A stretch of 55,082 bases of DNA from an uncultured Clostridia bacterium. GTDB lineage: Bacteria > Bacillota > Clostridia > Christensenellales > Aristaeellaceae. A program made the translations under genes and the position numbers. The notes under the pieces were generated by a model, which saw only the letters and a list, made by a program, of their open reading frames with translations, had not been told where the DNA came from and did not search any database. Positions within the stretch are counted from its first letter, which is position 1. Each line of letters begins with the position of its first letter. This document shows positions 52,579-55,082 of this stretch, piece by piece. Where the stretch lies: NCBI GenBank assembly GCA_946627565.1, contig CAMOVR010000008.1, positions 1-55,082 on the forward strand. Direction: 5' to 3'.

Positions 52579-53325
52579 TCACCGCACAGGCACCTTCAGA
52601 TTGTCCATCACTTCACAGATATCCTCACGCATCACAAGGCTCGCCCGGCTGTCTGCCGAAGTCTCGTCCCTGTTGATTACCACCAGGTTCTTTCCCCGGA
52701 AGTATTTAAGGAAGGAAGCCGCAGGCTCCACCATGAGGCTGGTGCCCGCAACCATCAGCGTATCCGCATTTCCGATCTCGCGGCAGGCACCCATGCACAC
52801 ATATTTGTCCATTCCTTCCCCGTAGAGGACCACATTGGGTTTGACCACCCCGCCGCAGCACCGGCATCTGGGGATGTCTGACCCGGACAGCTCTTCCAGC
52901 ATCCAGGACAGACCGTAGCGCTCGCCGCAGTCCATGCAGCTGTTCTCATGGACGGAACCGTGCAGTTCATATACCCGTATGTTGCCGGCCTTTTTGTGCA
53001 ACCCGTCAATGTTCTGGGTGACAATCCCCCGCAGTATATCCGCTTTCTCCATCTCAAAGAGCTTCCTGTGGGCGGCATTGGGCTGTGCCGTGGGATACAG
53101 CATGTATTTCCGGTAAAACCGGAAGAAACGCGCCGGATGCAGGTAAAAGAAGGATGAGGAAAGAATCATCTCCGGCGTCAGATCGCCGAAAACTTCCTGG
53201 TCCTCCATGGAAAACAGCCCTCCGGCACTGCGGAAATCCGGAATCCCGCTCCCGGTGGATACCCCTGCTCCCCCAAAAAACACCAGCCGTCTGGTTTTGT
53301 CCAGGATTTCCTGGAGCCTGTCCAT
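52579..53325 (-). CDS. NAD-dependent protein deacylase (sirtuin)
   Basis: The 248-residue sirtuin removes acyl groups from lysine using NAD. Motifs are GAGVSTGSGIPDFRS, TQNIDGLH, catalytic ELHGS, two cysteine pairs of the zinc site (CMDC and CRCC), and PNVVLYGE. The start at 53325 fits the family opening MDRLQEILDKTRRLVFFGGAG, but its AAAGGA is only 0-1 base away, so a slightly different start is possible. A longer start at 53502 lies upstream of the promoter and is rejected. No acyltransferase is adjacent. Confidence 0.9.
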   Translation of the reverse strand: MDRLQEILDKTRRLVFFGGAGVSTGSGIPDFRSAGGLFSMEDQEVFGDLTPEMILSSSFFYLHPARFFRFYRKYMLYPTAQPNAAHRKLFEMEKADILRGIVTQNIDGLHKKAGNIRVYELHGSVHENSCMDCGERYGLSWMLEELSGSDIPRCRCCGGVVKPNVVLYGEGMDKYVCMGACREIGNADTLMVAGTSLMVEPAASFLKYFRGKNLVVINRDETSADSRASLVMREDICEVMDNLKVPVR

Positions 53326-53396
53326 TCCTTTCAGAAAACCGCCCCCTGTTTTCCATGCAGCATATGGTGCACACAGCCGTTTCACATATCTGTTCC

Positions 53397-53437
53397 CGGC
53401 GCTTTCAAAGATGTGTTTTTCGTCCGGGAAAGCGCCG
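53397..53437 (-). promoter_or_regulatory. Long-stem hairpin in the sirtuin leader
   Basis: There is a perfect 10-base stem (CGGCGCTTTC with GAAAGCGCCG, 53397-53406 and 53428-53437) with a 21-base loop. It starts about 11 bases after the predicted transcript start. No T tract follows. Confidence 0.45.
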
Positions 53438-53454
53438 TTTTGTGCAGCCGCTGT

Positions 53455-53483
53455 ATTGTAACGCCCCGGGTCCGGAATGTAAA
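53455..53483 (-). promoter_or_regulatory. Promoter of the sirtuin gene
   Basis: TTTACA, a 17-base spacer and TACAAT lie on the minus strand about 130 bases before the gene. Confidence 0.6.
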
Positions 53484-53550
53484 TCGGATGAGCCCTGTCC
53501 ATTAAGCACGCCGCCTTTTTCTTGTGAAACTGGCTCCTGTCTCAGCCGCA

Positions 53551-53579
53551 TTGCCTGCAGCTTCCCACAATGCTATACT
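53551..53579 (+). promoter_or_regulatory. Promoter of the radical SAM gene
   Basis: TTGCCT, a 17-base spacer and TATACT lie 83 bases before the TTG start. Confidence 0.6.
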
Positions 53580-53662
53580 GAAAAAGCGCCAGGATCCAAA
53601 GCAGATCTTGGTATCCGTCCTGATTTCAGGATCAGCGGAAGTGCCAGAAAGGATGATTCTGT

Positions 53663-54790
53663 TTGAAAATTGCCCGCAAGGATGCCCTGATGTGGTTCAG
53701 TCTGTTTGCCCAGATGCAGGAGGCCGGTGAAGAACTGGGGCCCCGTCAGATGGAGATTGTGCTCAGTACCCTCGCCCAGATTGAAACCAGCGTTGAACAC
53801 CGTCAGAGGGAACTGAAACAGGCAATTCCACATCTTCAGTCCCTTCAGGGCCGCTCTCTGTATGTGGGAGACCGGGCGCAATTTCCCGGGGGATGCGCCG
53901 GCTGCCTGACAGGTTCCGGACTGACCGCTGTGCGGAAAACAAACAAATGCAACATTTCCTGCCCCTTCTGCTATAACTTCGGCGAACTGGACCAGCAGCC
54001 CCCGGTGGGAGAAGGCATGTGGGAAATCGGCGGCGGAAGGTACCGGGTGGAAGACATGGACCTTCTCTTTTCCATTCAGAAGAAACCGGGGAGCATCTGT
54101 TATGTCTACCTGGAACCTTTCATGGAAATCGATGTGTACCCGGAGATGATCCGCAAGTTCCATGATGCCGGTGTCTACCAGCACATGTACACCAACGGCA
54201 CACTGATCACCGCAGACAACGTCCGCGCCCTGGCGGATGCAGGTCTGGACGAGCTGCGCATCAACCTGGGTGCCACCGGGTGCTCGGACAGAGTAATCGG
54301 AAACATGGAGACCGCCGCCGCGGTGATCCCCCATGTCGGCATTGAGACACCCATGACACCGGAATTCTATGAAAAGTTTCATGAGAAGAAGGACCGCATC
54401 CTCTCCAGCGGCATCCAGTTCATGAACTGTGCCGAGCTCCATTTAAACCCCAACAACCTGGTCAATTACGATACAGAACCCCTGTACATGAGCCGCCTGG
54501 GATATCTCTCCCCTGCATGGAGCAGGGAGCTGACGCTGAAGCTGATGGCTGAGGCTGACCGCGAGAGCTGGTCCGTGGTGGTGCATGACTGTTCCAACCG
54601 GACGAAGTTTGCCCGGGACCTGCACCTGCGCGCCATGGAAGGGTCCTGGTTCGGGTCTACCACGTATGCCTGTGAATATGATCAGATCCCCTGTTACGCA
54701 TTTCTTCCCATACTGCAGCATCCGTCCTATTCTTTCCTTGAAGAAGAGGAACTCCCTGTGGGGTACAGACTGACAGATATAGTGTACTGA
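53663..54790 (+). CDS. Radical SAM protein of unknown substrate (TTG start)
   Basis: The 375-residue protein has a radical SAM core with the [4Fe-4S] motif CNISCPFC. An additional CAGC with nearby Gly residues lies about 20 residues earlier, and further cysteines (CSD, NCAE, CSNR, ACEY) occur in the C-terminal half, so an auxiliary cluster is possible. The N-terminal 70 residues are helical. The start is a TTG at 53663, with GAAAGGA about 10 bases upstream. No peptide precursor, partner enzyme or transporter lies nearby. The reaction cannot be assigned. Confidence 0.82.
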   Translation: MKIARKDALMWFSLFAQMQEAGEELGPRQMEIVLSTLAQIETSVEHRQRELKQAIPHLQSLQGRSLYVGDRAQFPGGCAGCLTGSGLTAVRKTNKCNISCPFCYNFGELDQQPPVGEGMWEIGGGRYRVEDMDLLFSIQKKPGSICYVYLEPFMEIDVYPEMIRKFHDAGVYQHMYTNGTLITADNVRALADAGLDELRINLGATGCSDRVIGNMETAAAVIPHVGIETPMTPEFYEKFHEKKDRILSSGIQFMNCAELHLNPNNLVNYDTEPLYMSRLGYLSPAWSRELTLKLMAEADRESWSVVVHDCSNRTKFARDLHLRAMEGSWFGSTTYACEYDQIPCYAFLPILQHPSYSFLEEEELPVGYRLTDIVY

Positions 54791-54846
54791 TTGTTTTACA
54801 CAAAATGCCCCAAAACAAAAAAATTGAAAACTTTGCAATTTTCCCC

Positions 54847-54875
54847 TTTACAAACCCGGGAACCTGTGCTAGAAT
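54847..54875 (+). promoter_or_regulatory. Promoter of tRNA-Ala
   Basis: TTTACA, a 17-base spacer and TAGAAT lie 13 bases before the tRNA. Confidence 0.7.
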
Positions 54876-54888
54876 ACGCATCGTTGAC

Positions 54889-54964
54889 GGGGCATTAGCG
54901 CAGTTGGTAGCGCACAACACTGGCAGTGTTGGGGTCAGGAGTTCGAATCTCCTATGCTCCACCA
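54889..54964 (+). tRNA. tRNA-Ala(GGC)
   Basis: A full cloverleaf can be folded. The acceptor stem GGGGCAT pairs with ATGCTCC and contains the G3-U70 wobble that marks alanine tRNAs. The D stem is GCGC, the anticodon stem CAACA/TGTTG holds loop CTGGCAG with anticodon GGC, and the T arm contains TTCGAAT. CCA is encoded at 54962-54964. Confidence 0.97.
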
Positions 54965-54973
54965 CACAAAAAG

Positions 54974-55003
54974 TCCGAATCTGGAAACAGATTCGGATTT
55001 TTT
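54974..55003 (+). terminator. Terminator after tRNA-Ala
   Basis: There is a perfect 10-base stem (TCCGAATCTG) with a GAAA tetraloop, followed by six T. The last 79 bases of the window hold nothing recognised. Confidence 0.9.
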
Positions 55004-55082
55004 GCATATGATCTTCAACAATCCGATCGTCAATATGACATAACCGGCAGTGCCCGGTCATTTCATGCAGTCCCATCCGGGC

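Noticed and set aside
54657-55076. Minus-strand reading frame over tRNA-Ala
   Set aside because: It is an antisense frame across a clear tRNA and its terminator, so it is not a gene.

Overview
The window reads as a chromosome segment of a Gram-positive, anaerobic, carbohydrate-degrading member of the Bacillota (class Clostridia, probably a gut or rumen lineage). This is inferred from strong AGGAGG-type ribosome binding sites, high but not extreme GC, a dockerin/cohesin-type protein, glycogen phosphorylase, a GH13 maltodextrin hydrolase, a GH94 cellobiose-type phosphorylase, the long form of ribosome hibernation factor, and a split GlpA/GlpB-like plus DUF1667 glycerol-3-phosphate dehydrogenase set. 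No insertion sequence, prophage, CRISPR array or rRNA was seen. There is one tRNA, tRNA-Ala(GGC), near the right end.

Left part (1-12.7 kb): two secreted surface proteins on the minus strand (dockerin/M14 peptidase-like/SH3-like/cohesin-like; peptidoglycan-binding plus von Willebrand A), a MATE exporter, a trypsin-like HtrA protease, then a minus-strand surE-fumC-MATE operon and a plus-strand degV-ybaK pair followed by a small membrane protein.

Middle (12.7-32.5 kb): a two-gene unit of a ClpB-D2-like AAA+ ATPase with an uncharacterised partner; branched-chain amino acid genes ilvC, ilvA and ridA with an RNA methyltransferase; pyruvate kinase with a barstar-like gene; a small Cys-rich protein overlapping dinB; glgP with a GH13 enzyme (intracellular alpha-glucan breakdown); a Tat operon (tatB, tatA, tatC); an operon of an MBL-fold hydrolase, holA and an unusual HTH protein; and hpf.

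Right part (32.8-55 kb): an M55 aminopeptidase / CoA-transferase / acetyltransferase set, GH94 phosphorylase, a small conserved hypothetical gene with a PepV-type dipeptidase and a stalk-like repeat-rich membrane protein, a terminator-bounded SWIM plus SNF2 helicase pair, the glycerol catabolic operon glpK-glpA-like-glpB-like-DUF1667, a sirtuin, a radical SAM protein and tRNA-Ala.

The best candidates for an undescribed system are the AAA+ unfoldase-like ATPase with its partner (12.97-15.59 kb), the SWIM/SNF2 pair (43.2-47.8 kb), and the M14-like surface protein that appears to carry both dockerin and cohesin-like modules with altered active-site positions. Many promoters could be read by eye with 16-18 base spacers, and an unusually large share have a -35 box beginning TTGC. 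All family names come from reading motifs; no database search was run.
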